Shown piece after piece: positions 8,672 through 17,010 of a DNA stretch of 64,000 nucleotides. Numbering within the stretch: the first letter of the stretch is position 1; the number at the start of each line of letters is the position of its first letter. Below the pieces are notes generated by a model. The model worked only from the letters and a program-made list of their open reading frames with translations. It ran no database searches and was not told the origin of the DNA. Source of the DNA: JABCPE02 sp963516675 (GTDB lineage: Bacteria; Bacteroidota; Bacteroidia; Flavobacteriales; Weeksellaceae); NCBI GenBank assembly GCA_963516675.1, contig CAUQBH010000007.1, forward strand, positions 67,206-131,205, written 5' to 3'. Both the position numbers and the translations under genes were made by a program.

Positions 8672-9151
8672 CTAGAAAGATACTTCTGCGGTCTCTTTTC
8701 CACGCTGGAAGGTCATGTTTTTCTGACTTCCTTTATAGGCGATATTCACTAGGTTTAGCTGTTTAGGATATACATCCAGCAGAATGTTGTTCTTAATTTT
8801 CAATGTGGAAATACTTGCCACACCATCTACTTCAAAATAGATAAACACTGTCTCTCCATTTACTTGGCTACCAGTAACTTTCAGAGATTTGTTTTCTCCA
8901 TTCACGGCTACTGAGAAATTTTTGCCAATATATTTTGCTACTTCAGCATTAAAACCTGCGGAACTAGCATTTACCTTTAGTGCATTTGCGATTTGCTCTG
9001 TGCTTACCTTGGTGGTAAATTTTAAAGTTTTGCTTCCCTCCACATAGTCTACTTTAGTCAATGAAGACTGGAACTGACTCACTGCAAAGCTCATTACCAT
9101 AAGCAGCATTACAAAAAATCCAACAAGACTGACTTTGTTTTTCGTAATCAT
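8672..9151 (-). CDS. DUF6702-like secreted or anchored protein
   Basis: A 159-residue protein with one N-terminal hydrophobic segment (LVGFFVMLLMVMSFAVS), acting as a signal peptide or anchor. The rest is soluble and beta-rich, with EGSKTLKFTTKVSTEQI, a segment around FSVAVNGENKSLKV, and an ending FQRGKETAEVSF. The pattern resembles DUF6702, a Bacteroidota family often found near peptidase genes. No catalytic motif is seen. It follows the LOG-family gene by 43 bases on the same strand and ends at its own terminator. Confidence 0.6.
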   Translation of the reverse strand: MITKNKVSLVGFFVMLLMVMSFAVSQFQSSLTKVDYVEGSKTLKFTTKVSTEQIANALKVNASSAGFNAEVAKYIGKNFSVAVNGENKSLKVTGSQVNGETVFIYFEVDGVASISTLKIKNNILLDVYPKQLNLVNIAYKGSQKNMTFQRGKETAEVSF

Positions 9152-9194
9152 AATCTTAAAATTTGGTTAAATAAAGGCAAAAGCCGTGCCAAAC

Positions 9195-9896
9195 TTAGAA
9201 ATTCTCATGAATGGAGTATTTGTCATAGAAGGCTTTAATGTGTGAAACAGCCTCGTCAGCGGTGTCTACCACTCTGAAAAGAGAAAAATTTTCTTCCGAA
9301 ATTAATTTCATTTCCAATAAAGTATTTTTGAACCAATCTAACAGCCCATTCCAAAATTCTGAACCAACCAAAACGATAGGAAATCTGCCGATTTTCCCTG
9401 TCTGAATCAGTGTCAATGCCTCTGAAAGTTCATCCAAAGTCCCAAAACCGCCAGGCATCACGATAAATCCTTGTGAGTATTTTATAAACATGAGTTTTCT
9501 AATGAAAAAATAGTCAAACTCCATGCTGTATAATTTGTCTATATAAGGATTCAGGTGCTGCTCAAAAGGTAGTTCTATATTGAGACCGATGGATTTTCCT
9601 CCGCTTTCTTTGGCGCCTTTGTTTCCAGCTTCCATGATTCCTGGACCGCCGCCAGTGATGACTCCAAAACCCATTTCTGTGATTTTTTTGGCGATTTCCT
9701 CTGTCATCTTGTAATATTTGGTGTCTGGTTTTATCCTTGCAGACCCAAATATAGACACACAAGGTCCCATTTTCTGCATTTTTTCATAACCAGAGACTAT
9801 TTCTCCCATTATCTTAAAGACCATCCAACTGTCTTTGGTGGCCTGCTCGCTCCAAGTTTTTTGTCGAAAACTTTCTCTTAAAATTTCTTCTTCCAT
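9195..9896 (-). CDS. LOG family protein (TIGR00730)
   Basis: A 233-residue Rossmann-type protein. Seen: ITGGGPGIMEAGNKGA and the family signature MPGGFGTLDELSEALT, which carries the catalytic Glu and the phosphate-binding PGGxGT. LOG proteins hydrolyse nucleoside 5'-monophosphates (cytokinin ribotides in plants, nucleotides in bacteria) to base and ribose 5-phosphate. The actual bacterial substrate here is unknown. It lies 2 bases after the murU-like gene and so belongs to the amgK-rapZ-murU operon. Confidence 0.85.
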   Translation of the reverse strand: MEEEILRESFRQKTWSEQATKDSWMVFKIMGEIVSGYEKMQKMGPCVSIFGSARIKPDTKYYKMTEEIAKKITEMGFGVITGGGPGIMEAGNKGAKESGGKSIGLNIELPFEQHLNPYIDKLYSMEFDYFFIRKLMFIKYSQGFIVMPGGFGTLDELSEALTLIQTGKIGRFPIVLVGSEFWNGLLDWFKNTLLEMKLISEENFSLFRVVDTADEAVSHIKAFYDKYSIHENF

Positions 9897-9898
9897 TT

Positions 9899-10612
9899 TT
9901 ATTTAAAATATTTTTCTGCTTCGGCGATGGATTCTGGTTTTCCCACATCTATCAGTAGAGCATCATGTTCGTATCCTTTGATAATATAGTCTTTCATCAG
10001 GTCTAAATATTCCTCCATGATGGAGAATTTCCCATGGCGGGTGAATAGTTTTAGTAAATTAGAATTGATGCAATGTATCCCGCTGAAAGCCAATGGTTTT
10101 AGGTTTTTATAAGTGTTCCCAAAGATTTCTTCGCCTGTTTTCTCATTGCGCCAGCCTTGCAGGGTCATTGCGCTGTCAAAAAGCAGTTTTCGTGAGCTTT
10201 TTCTGTCCGAAACAGCCAAAGTGACCAAGTTATTGGATTTCAAATGAAAATTAATGAAATCGCCGATGTTCAGATTGGTCAAAATATCAGCATTCATGAT
10301 TAAAAAATGCTCTTCCTGCTCCAAAAGTTCTTTGGCAAAGACCAAAGCTCCGCCTGTTTCCAGAAGTTCTTCGGACTCATCGGAGATTTCTATTTTAGCA
10401 CCAAAATTATTATTTTCTTTCAGAAAATCAACAATCTGCTCTCCGAAATGATGAATGTTAATAATAAAATCATTAATCCCGAAAGACTGCAGAAATCTGA
10501 TATTTCTTTCTAAAAGGGTGATGTTATTTACCTTGGCCAGAGCCTTTGGGTGTTTGTCCGTGAAAGGTTTTAATCTTGTCCCTTTTCCTGCCGCGAATAT
10601 AAAAGCTTTCAT
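9899..10612 (-). CDS. murU: Sugar-1-phosphate nucleotidyltransferase, MurU-like
   Basis: A 237-residue nucleotidyltransferase. The N-terminal MKAFIFAAGKGTRLKPFT holds the NTP-binding GxGTRxxP signature, followed by HPKALAKV; LIMNADILTN carries the metal-binding Asp. Length and N-terminus fit MurU (MurNAc-1-phosphate uridylyltransferase). MurU makes UDP-MurNAc from recycled MurNAc-1-P and bypasses de novo synthesis. The name rests on the amgK-like kinase two genes upstream; other sugar-1-phosphates cannot be excluded. It is 3 bases from the RapZ-domain gene. Confidence 0.75.
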   Translation of the reverse strand: MKAFIFAAGKGTRLKPFTDKHPKALAKVNNITLLERNIRFLQSFGINDFIINIHHFGEQIVDFLKENNNFGAKIEISDESEELLETGGALVFAKELLEQEEHFLIMNADILTNLNIGDFINFHLKSNNLVTLAVSDRKSSRKLLFDSAMTLQGWRNEKTGEEIFGNTYKNLKPLAFSGIHCINSNLLKLFTRHGKFSIMEEYLDLMKDYIIKGYEHDALLIDVGKPESIAEAEKYFK

Positions 10613-10615
10613 ACT

Positions 10616-11023
10616 CTATGCATTTAGCTGAGGTTGTTCATTGTGAGTGACCTTTACATTTACTTTATCAGCGTATTTATGTTGTAAAAATTCTCCTATC
10701 TTTATCGCCGAATAAACCGAACGGTGCTGTCCGCCGGTGCAACCAAAGGAAATCTGAAGATGCTCAAATCCTCGCTCTATATAGTTGTCCACAGATATGG
10801 AAATCAGGGATTTTATTGAGTTTAGGAAATCGGGCATTTGGGTTTTTTCTTCTAAATACTCCTGCACAGCCAAGTCAGCTCCTGTCTGAGGCTTGTATTC
10901 ATCAATTCGTCCTGGGTTTAGGATTCCGCGGCAGTCAAAAACAAATCCACCGCCATTGTCTGTGTTATCCTTCGGAATTCCGCTTTTCTTGTAAGAAAAA
11001 CTATAAATATCGATATGTAGCAT
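10616..11023 (-). CDS. Stand-alone RapZ C-terminal-domain protein
   Basis: A 135-residue protein equal to only the C-terminal domain of RapZ (YvcJ family). It shows FDCRGILNPGR (RapZ: DxRxLPNP-type motif) and FGCTGGQHRSV, the signature GCTGGxHRSV loop. The N-terminal P-loop kinase domain is absent. In E. coli this domain binds glucosamine-6-phosphate and adjusts amino-sugar synthesis. Here it lies between the amgK-like and murU-like genes, which suggests an amino-sugar sensing or binding role; that is inference. A possible internal -7 box lies just upstream. Confidence 0.85.
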   Translation of the reverse strand: MLHIDIYSFSYKKSGIPKDNTDNGGGFVFDCRGILNPGRIDEYKPQTGADLAVQEYLEEKTQMPDFLNSIKSLISISVDNYIERGFEHLQISFGCTGGQHRSVYSAIKIGEFLQHKYADKVNVKVTHNEQPQLNA

Positions 11024-11039
11024 AATAAAATAATTCCCA

Positions 11040-11047
11040 CAAATTTA
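11040..11047 (-). promoter_or_regulatory. Possible internal promoter before the RapZ-domain gene
   Basis: TAAATTTG on the minus strand fits TAnnTTTG, 17 bases upstream of the ATG. No clear -33 element. Confidence 0.3.
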
Positions 11048-11071
11048 CAAATCTTAAAATAAAAAGAATTT

Positions 11072-12088
11072 TTACCCAGAAATTAAAGCGTTTATCTTCT
11101 TCTGAGTGTCAGGTTCATTGAGTTTTTCTATGACAGAATAAAGCTTTGGGAAAGCGGCGTTTTCCTGCCAATTTGCAGAAAAATCCGTTAGGTTTTTTAT
11201 TCCCTGTCCGATGCTTGACAGGAAATGTGCTTTTCTCTGAATAAGTCCTCTAAAACCATAAGCGCCAAGCACTTGCAGAAAACGGATAAGCTGGCAATAG
11301 GGAAGAGCTTCTTTCAGTGCAGGCTGTGTTTCGCTGTCCCAAAGACTGAAATAAAAATCCAGCATTTCTGTTTTCCATTCAGCAGGGAAGTTGGCTTTTG
11401 CTTGGAATAAAAAAGAAACCACATCATAGACCGCAGGTCCTAGCATAGCTGATTGATAATCAATGAAAAACACCTCATTTTCTTCGTTTGCTAAAATATT
11501 TCTCGATTGGAAATCCCTCAGCATTATTGTTTTAGGAGTGAGGTTTTCTATTTTAGCCGTCAGAGTTTGAAACTCTTTTAGCAGATAACTTTTATGATAA
11601 GGCAATTCCAAGACATCCACCATGAAATTTTTAAAATAATATAAATCATGCGTAATCGGCAGATTGTCATAGGCTTCGTATTCGAAAGTTCTGCGAAAAT
11701 CTATTTTCCCTTCGGTTTTTTGTTGCAGAATGAATAGCTTTTCCAAGGTTTGTTTTACCAATGATTTTACCCTTTCGCTGTATCCTTCAGCAGAGATGAT
11801 TTCGGACAAGGTATTTTTGCCCAAAAACTCCTGAACATAAAGTGTTTTTTCTTCATTGACAGCCAAGATTTTAGGCGTATTTAGTTTTAATGAAGAAAAC
11901 TCTTCCGAGAGATAGAGAAAAGCCTCATTTTCTCTGATATTTTCGTTGTAAGTGATGATAAAATCCTGATTATGAGACTTTCCGATGAAATTAACTCTCG
12001 ATGAGCCACTCTGCTGTAATACCTGAAAATCAGCAGCAGGAGAGCCTGTGAATTCCTCAAAAAAAGTTTTTGCGGTGGATAGATGCAT
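11072..12088 (-). CDS. amgK: Phosphotransferase, AmgK-like MurNAc/GlcNAc anomeric kinase
   Basis: A 338-residue aminoglycoside-phosphotransferase-fold kinase. The catalytic loop reads MLRDFQSRNILANE (near residue 200), close to the LRDYHPDN form of characterised AmgK, and FIDYQSAMLGP supplies the metal-binding Asp. AmgK phosphorylates MurNAc and GlcNAc at C1 in the MurU recycling route. I start at ATG 12088: the upstream TTG at 12109 falls inside the predicted -7 box. It heads a four-gene operon (kinase, RapZ domain, murU-like, LOG) divergent from ddl. Substrate is inferred from the pairing with murU. Confidence 0.75.
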   Translation of the reverse strand: MHLSTAKTFFEEFTGSPAADFQVLQQSGSSRVNFIGKSHNQDFIITYNENIRENEAFLYLSEEFSSLKLNTPKILAVNEEKTLYVQEFLGKNTLSEIISAEGYSERVKSLVKQTLEKLFILQQKTEGKIDFRRTFEYEAYDNLPITHDLYYFKNFMVDVLELPYHKSYLLKEFQTLTAKIENLTPKTIMLRDFQSRNILANEENEVFFIDYQSAMLGPAVYDVVSFLFQAKANFPAEWKTEMLDFYFSLWDSETQPALKEALPYCQLIRFLQVLGAYGFRGLIQRKAHFLSSIGQGIKNLTDFSANWQENAAFPKLYSVIEKLNEPDTQKKINALISG

Positions 12089-12106
12089 AAAAAATTCTTT
12101 TAGCCA

Positions 12107-12114
12107 CAAAGTTA
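12107..12114 (-). promoter_or_regulatory. -7 box of the amgK operon
   Basis: TAACTTTG on the minus strand, 18 bases before the ATG at 12088. It overlaps a rival TTG start and so argues against the longer protein. Confidence 0.5.
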
Positions 12115-12155
12115 AAGAATTTATCAGACAGCGTAGGTGAATAAAAAGTTTTTGT

Positions 12156-12163
12156 TAATTTTG
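12156..12163 (+). promoter_or_regulatory. -7 box of ddl
   Basis: TAATTTTG, 17 bases before the ddl ATG. No convincing -33 element. Confidence 0.45.
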
Positions 12164-12180
12164 CCTAAATTGTAAGAGTT

Positions 12181-13167
12181 ATGAATAAAAAGAATGTCGC
12201 CGTGGTAATGGGCGGTTTTTCCGATGAGTATATCGTTTCGCTGAAAAGCGGTCAGCTTATTTTTGATGAATTGGACAGGGATTTATACAATGTTTATAGA
12301 GTTCATGTTTTGAAAGAAGGCTGGTTTTTTGTGGATGACAATGATGAAAAATTCCCAATAGACAAAGCTGATTTTTCGGTAAAACTTGCCGATGGAACGA
12401 AGCTGAAATTTGATGTTTGTTTCAATACTATTCATGGAACACCTGGTGAAAACGGGCTTTTGCAGGCGTATTGGGATGCTGTGGGGCAGAGATATACGGG
12501 CTGTGATTTTTACCAAAGCGCATTGACATTCAATAAGAAAGACACTCTGGCGGTGCTTTCTAAATACGGAATTCCTTCGGCGAAGAGCATTTATCTGAGA
12601 AAAGGTGATGCTTTCAGCGAAGATGAAATTATTTCTGAACTTGGGCTTCCTTGTTTTGTGAAACCAAATCAGTCTGGGTCTAGTTTAGGAATTTCAAAAG
12701 TGAAAGAAAAATCTGAGTTCAAAGCCGCTCTGGAAAAAGCCTTCCACGAAGATGATGAAGTGCTGATAGAGAGCTTTTTGGATGGAATGGAAGTTTCGGT
12801 GGGCGTGGTGGATTATAAAGGTGAAATTACTGTTTTGGGAATTACGGAAATCGTTTCTGAAAATGATTTCTTCGACTATGAAGCTAAGTATGAAGGTGCT
12901 TCTCAGGAAATTACACCAGCCAGAATAGATGAGCCGACACGACTAAAAGTAGAAGAAACAGCGAAGAAAGCCTATAAATCATTGGGAATGAGTGGTTTTT
13001 CTCGTTCGGAATACATCATTATGAACGGAACGCCTTACATGCTGGAAATGAATACCAACCCAGGTTTTTCTCCCGCAAGTATCCTGCCGCAACAGGCGAA
13101 AATCTACGGAATTTCCATCAAAGATTTGTGCGGAAATGAGGTAGAAAAAGCCTTAAACAAACATTAA
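12181..13167 (+). CDS. ddl: D-alanine--D-alanine ligase
   Basis: A 328-residue ATP-grasp enzyme making the D-Ala-D-Ala dipeptide for peptidoglycan stems in the cytoplasm. Seen: VVMGGFSDEYIVSLKSG at the N-terminus (family GGxSxExxVS), IHGTPGENG, the KPNQSGSSLGISKV ATP-grasp loop, and MLEMNTNPGFSPASILPQ with metal-binding Glu/Asn. Length is typical. It is divergent from the amgK-murU recycling operon, so both flanks of the shared promoter region serve cell-wall precursor supply. Confidence 0.96.
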   Translation: MNKKNVAVVMGGFSDEYIVSLKSGQLIFDELDRDLYNVYRVHVLKEGWFFVDDNDEKFPIDKADFSVKLADGTKLKFDVCFNTIHGTPGENGLLQAYWDAVGQRYTGCDFYQSALTFNKKDTLAVLSKYGIPSAKSIYLRKGDAFSEDEIISELGLPCFVKPNQSGSSLGISKVKEKSEFKAALEKAFHEDDEVLIESFLDGMEVSVGVVDYKGEITVLGITEIVSENDFFDYEAKYEGASQEITPARIDEPTRLKVEETAKKAYKSLGMSGFSRSEYIIMNGTPYMLEMNTNPGFSPASILPQQAKIYGISIKDLCGNEVEKALNKH

Positions 13168-13179
13168 AATATAAAAATT

Positions 13180-13683
13180 ATGAAAACACTTTGGTTGACA
13201 GCATTTTTGTTTCCTTTGTTTTTTTCTGCGCAAACAGAAGATGATTTGTATACTGAACTAAAACTAAATCTTCCAAAAACAAAGAATACCGCTAAAGAAG
13301 TGAGAGTGGAGCCAGATGAAATATATTTGGATAAAAAAATATGTTTTATATTAAATCTAAATGATGTGGATAATGAGGGCGAAAAAAAACAAACAGAATA
13401 TGGTCTGGTGCCTTATTCCTATGAAATAAAATCCCTGAAAGGAGAACTTCTATTCTTTGGGGTAGCGAAGAAAGATGAAGCAGGAAACTGGAAAGGCATT
13501 GTAGATTTTAATACCATTGGTAAAAAGGGCTACAGAAATTCTAAAGTAACTGGAGCAACCCGTTTGATGGAAAACTTAGTAGCCAATAATGTTTTTAATA
13601 AAGACTGCAGCGTGAATTTGGATAATTTGAAGCAGTTTTACGAAAAATCCAACACGATAGAAAAATGCCGAGGAGATAACTAA
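13180..13683 (+). CDS. Secreted protein of unknown function
   Basis: A 167-residue protein with a clear signal peptide (MKTLWLTAFLFPLFFSAQ). The mature part is hydrophilic, with predicted beta strands and two Cys residues near the C-terminal half (NKDCSVN, EKCRG) plus one earlier (KKICFIL). I do not recognise a family. It starts 13 bases after ddl, and its stop overlaps the next start (TAATG), so the two unknown genes are coupled. They separate ddl from coaD. Confidence 0.7.
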   Translation: MKTLWLTAFLFPLFFSAQTEDDLYTELKLNLPKTKNTAKEVRVEPDEIYLDKKICFILNLNDVDNEGEKKQTEYGLVPYSYEIKSLKGELLFFGVAKKDEAGNWKGIVDFNTIGKKGYRNSKVTGATRLMENLVANNVFNKDCSVNLDNLKQFYEKSNTIEKCRGDN

Positions 13684-13976
13684 TGATGGAAAACAAAATG
13701 CAAAATAGAAATGAAGCAAAAGAGAAGATAAAACGGCTTCTCTTTGAGCAAGATGCGGTGGAAAAACTCAGAAACTTTGCATTGCAGTTGTACGCAGAAG
13801 GATTTTCAGAGAAGGAAATCTATCAAATATACCTCGAAAGTGATGTAGAATTACAGAACGATGGGACAGAGGAGTACCTTATAGAGACTTTGGAAGAAGT
13901 GATGGATATGATGGTGGGTTGGTATCCATGTAGAAATATTGATTTTGCTAATGAAAGCTATAAGGGAAGTGAATAA
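13683..13976 (+). CDS. Small protein of unknown function
   Basis: A 97-residue, strongly acidic, largely helical protein without signal peptide. Tandem ATGs at 13683 and 13686 are both possible starts; the first shares a base with the stop of the preceding secreted-protein gene. Two helices of the form KLRNFALQLYAEGFSEKEIYQIYLE and EEYLIETLEEVMDMM dominate. Such small acidic helical proteins can be immunity or accessory factors, but nothing here proves that. No family recognised. Confidence 0.65.
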   Translation: MMENKMQNRNEAKEKIKRLLFEQDAVEKLRNFALQLYAEGFSEKEIYQIYLESDVELQNDGTEEYLIETLEEVMDMMVGWYPCRNIDFANESYKGSE

Positions 13977-14001
13977 TATTTAAGAAAACTAAAAATAAAC
14001 A

Positions 14002-14463
14002 ATGAAAACAGCGGTATTTCCTGGGTCTTTTGACCCTGTTACCTTGGGACATTATGATATTGTAGAAAGGGCGACGAAACTTTTTGATAAAATCATCATC
14101 GCTATCGGGCATAATGTGCAGAAAAAATACATGTTTTCTCTGGAGCAGAGAAAAGAGTTTTTGAGAAATACATTTAAGGATTTTCCTAATGTGGAGATTG
14201 ACTCTTTTGAGGGGCTTACGGTGGACTACTGCCGAAAGAGAAATGTGAATTTTATCATCAGAGGGCTGAGAAATCCTGCCGACTTTGAGTTTGAAAAGGC
14301 GATCGTGCATATCAATAGGACGCTTACTTTGGAGAACAAGATAGAAACGATTTTCCTGCTGACTTCCTCGGCTAAGTCGTTCATCAGTAGCAGTAGTGTC
14401 AGGGAGATTATCTCGCTAGGTGGTGACTATACTTTGTTCGTTCCAGATGCGGTGAGGGTGTAG
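14002..14463 (+). CDS. coaD: Phosphopantetheine adenylyltransferase
   Basis: A 153-residue enzyme for the fourth step of coenzyme A synthesis, transferring AMP from ATP to 4'-phosphopantetheine. Seen: FPGSFDPVTLGHYDI (the TxGH nucleotidyltransferase motif), FIIRGLRNPADFEFE, and the C-terminal ISSSSVREI motif that binds ATP. Length is typical. It begins 25 bases after the small unknown gene and is followed by a hairpin. Confidence 0.96.
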   Translation: MKTAVFPGSFDPVTLGHYDIVERATKLFDKIIIAIGHNVQKKYMFSLEQRKEFLRNTFKDFPNVEIDSFEGLTVDYCRKRNVNFIIRGLRNPADFEFEKAIVHINRTLTLENKIETIFLLTSSAKSFISSSSVREIISLGGDYTLFVPDAVRV

Positions 14464-14495
14464 GAAGAAGGTCGGTCATAGAAACTTGATTTTTG

Positions 14496-14530
14496 CCACA
14501 CGGACTTGTTTTGTGTGGTTATTGTTTTAA
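14496..14530 (+). terminator. Terminator after coaD
   Basis: CCACAC (14496-14501) pairs with GTGTGG (14513-14518), followed by the T-rich TTATTGTTTT. The stem is short, so strength is uncertain. Confidence 0.45.
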
Positions 14531-14547
14531 AAATAAAATGTTGATTT

Positions 14548-15183
14548 ATGTTGTATGAAAATTTTAATTTCGTAATTGAACTTTTGGGGTTGGTATCTTT
14601 CTCGATGTCTGGGGCTTTTGCAGCGATAGAGAAAAGATTAGATCCTTTCGGTGTGCTTATAGTATCTTTTGTTACTTCCTTTGGTGGAGGGACTTTGCGG
14701 GATTTACTGCTGGAAGTTCCTGTCTTCTGGATGAAAGATATGTTCAGTTGCACAGTAGTTTTTTTGGCGAGTATCTTTGCGATGCTGGTAAAGGTTTTCG
14801 AAAAAAAATTCGAAACGCCGTTGTTTATTTTTGACAGCTTTGGGCTTGGACTTTTTACCATTATGGGGATTCAGAAAGGGCTGAATGCTGAGCATGGGAT
14901 GATTATTTCTCTCACTTTGGGGGTTATTACTGGTTGTTTTGGTGGGATTTTTAGAGATATTTTGCTTAATAGAATTCCTTTGGTTTTGAGAAAAGAAATT
15001 TATGCTACGGCGTGTATTGTGGGTGGAGTTTTGTTTTTAGTGTTGTATAGATACACTTCTATGCCGTATATTATGGTGCATGTTTCTACTATTTTGCTGA
15101 TTGTAGCGGTGAGAACTCTCGCGGTGAGATATCAGTGGGAAATGCCTAAATTCTACTTGTCCAAAGAAGAAAGAAAAGAATAA
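14548..15183 (+). CDS. TRIC-type cation channel family protein (UPF0126/YadS)
   Basis: A 211-residue membrane protein with about seven helices arranged as a repeat of two three-helix units plus one. The signature SMSGAFAAIEKRLDPFGV and FVTSFGGGTLRDLLL in the first half is echoed by LGVITGCFGGIFRDILL in the second, as in prokaryotic TRIC channels (trimeric potassium-selective channels). Physiological role in bacteria is unclear. It is followed after 12 bases by the TatD-family gene. Confidence 0.88.
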   Translation: MLYENFNFVIELLGLVSFSMSGAFAAIEKRLDPFGVLIVSFVTSFGGGTLRDLLLEVPVFWMKDMFSCTVVFLASIFAMLVKVFEKKFETPLFIFDSFGLGLFTIMGIQKGLNAEHGMIISLTLGVITGCFGGIFRDILLNRIPLVLRKEIYATACIVGGVLFLVLYRYTSMPYIMVHVSTILLIVAVRTLAVRYQWEMPKFYLSKEERKE

Positions 15184-15195
15184 AAAAAGAGCTGT

Positions 15196-15825
15196 ATGTT
15201 TTTTGATTTTCATCATCATTTTCGGGCGAGAGAATGTGGAATTTATAACTTGGATTTCACGGAAGAAATTCCAGAAAATTATTTTTCGGTAGGACTTCAC
15301 CCAAATAAAATTGATGAAAATTACAGGCAGAATTTAGATAAAATAAAAGAAATATCCCAGCACCTAAACTGCCTTGCAATAGGCGAATGCGGGCTGGATG
15401 GGTTGGTCTCGGCAGATGAGAGTTTGCAGGAGCAAATCTTTGAACAACAGATTCTCTGGGCGAATGAAATCCAAAAACCAGTAGTAGTGCATTGTGTTCG
15501 GCGTTTTTCTCAGCTGCTGAGGTTTCAGAAAATCGCAAAAGTGCCGCTCATCGTGCATGGATTTAATAAGAAAAAGGAAACCGCAGAAGAGCTTTTGAAC
15601 AAAGGATTTTATTTGTCTTTTGGGAAAGCGCTGCTTTATAACTTATCTTTGCAGGAAACTGCGCGAGACATTCCTTTGGATAGGATTTTTTTGGAGACGG
15701 ATACAGCGGAAGAGCCTATTGATGAGGTTTATCTGAAACTTGCCGAAATCAAAGAAATGCCGATAGAAGCCCTCAAAACTGAGATTTATAAAAATGTACA
15801 GCAGGTTTTAAAATGTGAAATTTAA
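15196..15825 (+). CDS. TatD family metal-dependent hydrolase
   Basis: A 209-residue amidohydrolase-fold protein, shorter than the usual 250-260. Seen: FDFHHHFRARE (the usual HxH metal ligands appear as FHHHF), AIGECGLDGL (the IGExGLD motif with its metal-binding Glu), VVVHCVRRF, LIVHGFNK, and FLETDTAEEP. TatD enzymes act on DNA ends or related phosphoesters or amides. The shorter length reflects compact N- and C-terminal regions typical of some Bacteroidota members; all main ligands are present. Confidence 0.83.
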   Translation: MFFDFHHHFRARECGIYNLDFTEEIPENYFSVGLHPNKIDENYRQNLDKIKEISQHLNCLAIGECGLDGLVSADESLQEQIFEQQILWANEIQKPVVVHCVRRFSQLLRFQKIAKVPLIVHGFNKKKETAEELLNKGFYLSFGKALLYNLSLQETARDIPLDRIFLETDTAEEPIDEVYLKLAEIKEMPIEALKTEIYKNVQQVLKCEI

Positions 15826-15852
15826 TTTTGTTTAAAAATAAAAAATAAAATC

Positions 15853-16821
15853 ATGTCAAGAATTCTTACAGGAATACAGGCTACAGGAACGCCGCATTTA
15901 GGGAATATTTTGGGGGCAATCGTTCCAGCCATAGAATTATCTAAAAAAACAGAGAACGAGTCTTTCTTGTTCATCGCTAATATGCACACTCTCACGCAGA
16001 TAAAAGATGCTGAGGTGCTGAAAAAAAATACTTATGAAATCGCTGCGGCGTGGCTGGCTTTTGGGCTGGATACAGAGAAAACTTATTTCTACAGACAAAG
16101 TGACATTCCAGAAACCTGCGAGCTTTCTTGGTATTTGTCTTGTTTTTTTCCTTACCAAAGGCTTACTTTGGCTCATTCGTTCAAGGATAAAGCAGACAGA
16201 CTGGGAGATGTGAATGTAGGGCTTTTTACCTATCCTATGCTTATGGCGGCGGATATTCTGCTCTACGATGCCGAGGTAGTTCCTGTGGGAAAAGACCAGC
16301 TTCAGCATTTGGAAATGGCGAGAGATGTAGGAGCGAGATTTAATAACCAAATGGGCGAGGTTTTCGTGCTGCCACAGGCGGAATTACAGGAAAACACGAA
16401 ATATGTGCCAGGGACAGACGGAAATAAAATGTCCAAATCAAGAGGAAACATCATCAATATATTCCTTCCAGAAAAGGAATTGAAGAAACAAGTAATGTCC
16501 ATAGAAACAGATTCTACACCGCTGGAAGAGCCGAAAAATCCTGACACTTGTAAGGTCTTTACGATATATTCGCTCATTGCGACAGAGGACAAAACCCAAG
16601 CATTGAGAGAGAAATATCTTGCAGGGAATTTCGGGTATGGACACGCAAAAACGGAATTGCTGAATTTGATTTTGGAAACCTATGTAAAGGAAAGAGAAAT
16701 CTTTGCTTATTATATGGATAATCTTCCTGAATTGGAGAAAAAACTGCAAGAAGGAGCAGAAAAAACCAAAAAAGTAGCCCAAGAAACTCTCCAAAGAGTA
16801 AGAAAAAGTTTGGGAATGTAA
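15853..16821 (+). CDS. trpS: Tryptophanyl-tRNA synthetase
   Basis: A 322-residue class Ic synthetase charging tRNA-Trp. Seen: TGTPHLGNILGA near the N-terminus (HIGH-type motif PHLGN) and DGNKMSKSRGN (KMSKS loop) near residue 195. The usual C-terminal helical anticodon-binding region follows. It is 27 bases after the TatD gene and ends the operon at a strong terminator. Confidence 0.96.
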   Translation: MSRILTGIQATGTPHLGNILGAIVPAIELSKKTENESFLFIANMHTLTQIKDAEVLKKNTYEIAAAWLAFGLDTEKTYFYRQSDIPETCELSWYLSCFFPYQRLTLAHSFKDKADRLGDVNVGLFTYPMLMAADILLYDAEVVPVGKDQLQHLEMARDVGARFNNQMGEVFVLPQAELQENTKYVPGTDGNKMSKSRGNIINIFLPEKELKKQVMSIETDSTPLEEPKNPDTCKVFTIYSLIATEDKTQALREKYLAGNFGYGHAKTELLNLILETYVKEREIFAYYMDNLPELEKKLQEGAEKTKKVAQETLQRVRKSLGM

Positions 16822-16828
16822 ATAAATA

Positions 16829-16863
16829 TAAAAGCCTTACTCTACAAAAGTAAGGCTTTTATA
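16829..16863 (+). terminator. Terminator of trpS
   Basis: AAAAGCCTTAC (16830-16840) pairs perfectly with GTAAGGCTTTT (16850-16860). Confidence 0.75.
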
Positions 16864-16877
16864 TTTGCTTAAAGAAT

Positions 16878-16909
16878 TTATCTTGAATCCTTTAAAGTTA
16901 TCTTGAATC
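16878..16909 (+). repeat. Left inverted-repeat boundary of the 17-kb islet, made of two direct copies
   Basis: TTATCTTGAATC occurs twice (16878-16889 and 16898-16909), separated by CTTTAAAG. The segment 16892-16907 is the exact reverse complement of 17875-17890 about 1 kb away. Together the repeats bracket the AT-rich unknown gene at 17011-17718. Confidence 0.6.
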
Positions 16910-17010
16910 AAAATCAATATTAAGAGTAGGATATGGAATGAGTATAGATTCAGAAAAGAATTTAGATAGTAAACGAAATCTATTAAAAAGAACACAAAAA
17001 AACCTTAATT

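Noticed and set aside
12089..12109. Longer N-terminus for the amgK-like protein from a TTG.
   Set aside because: The TTG lies inside the predicted -7 box, and the ATG at 12088 gives a normal protein.
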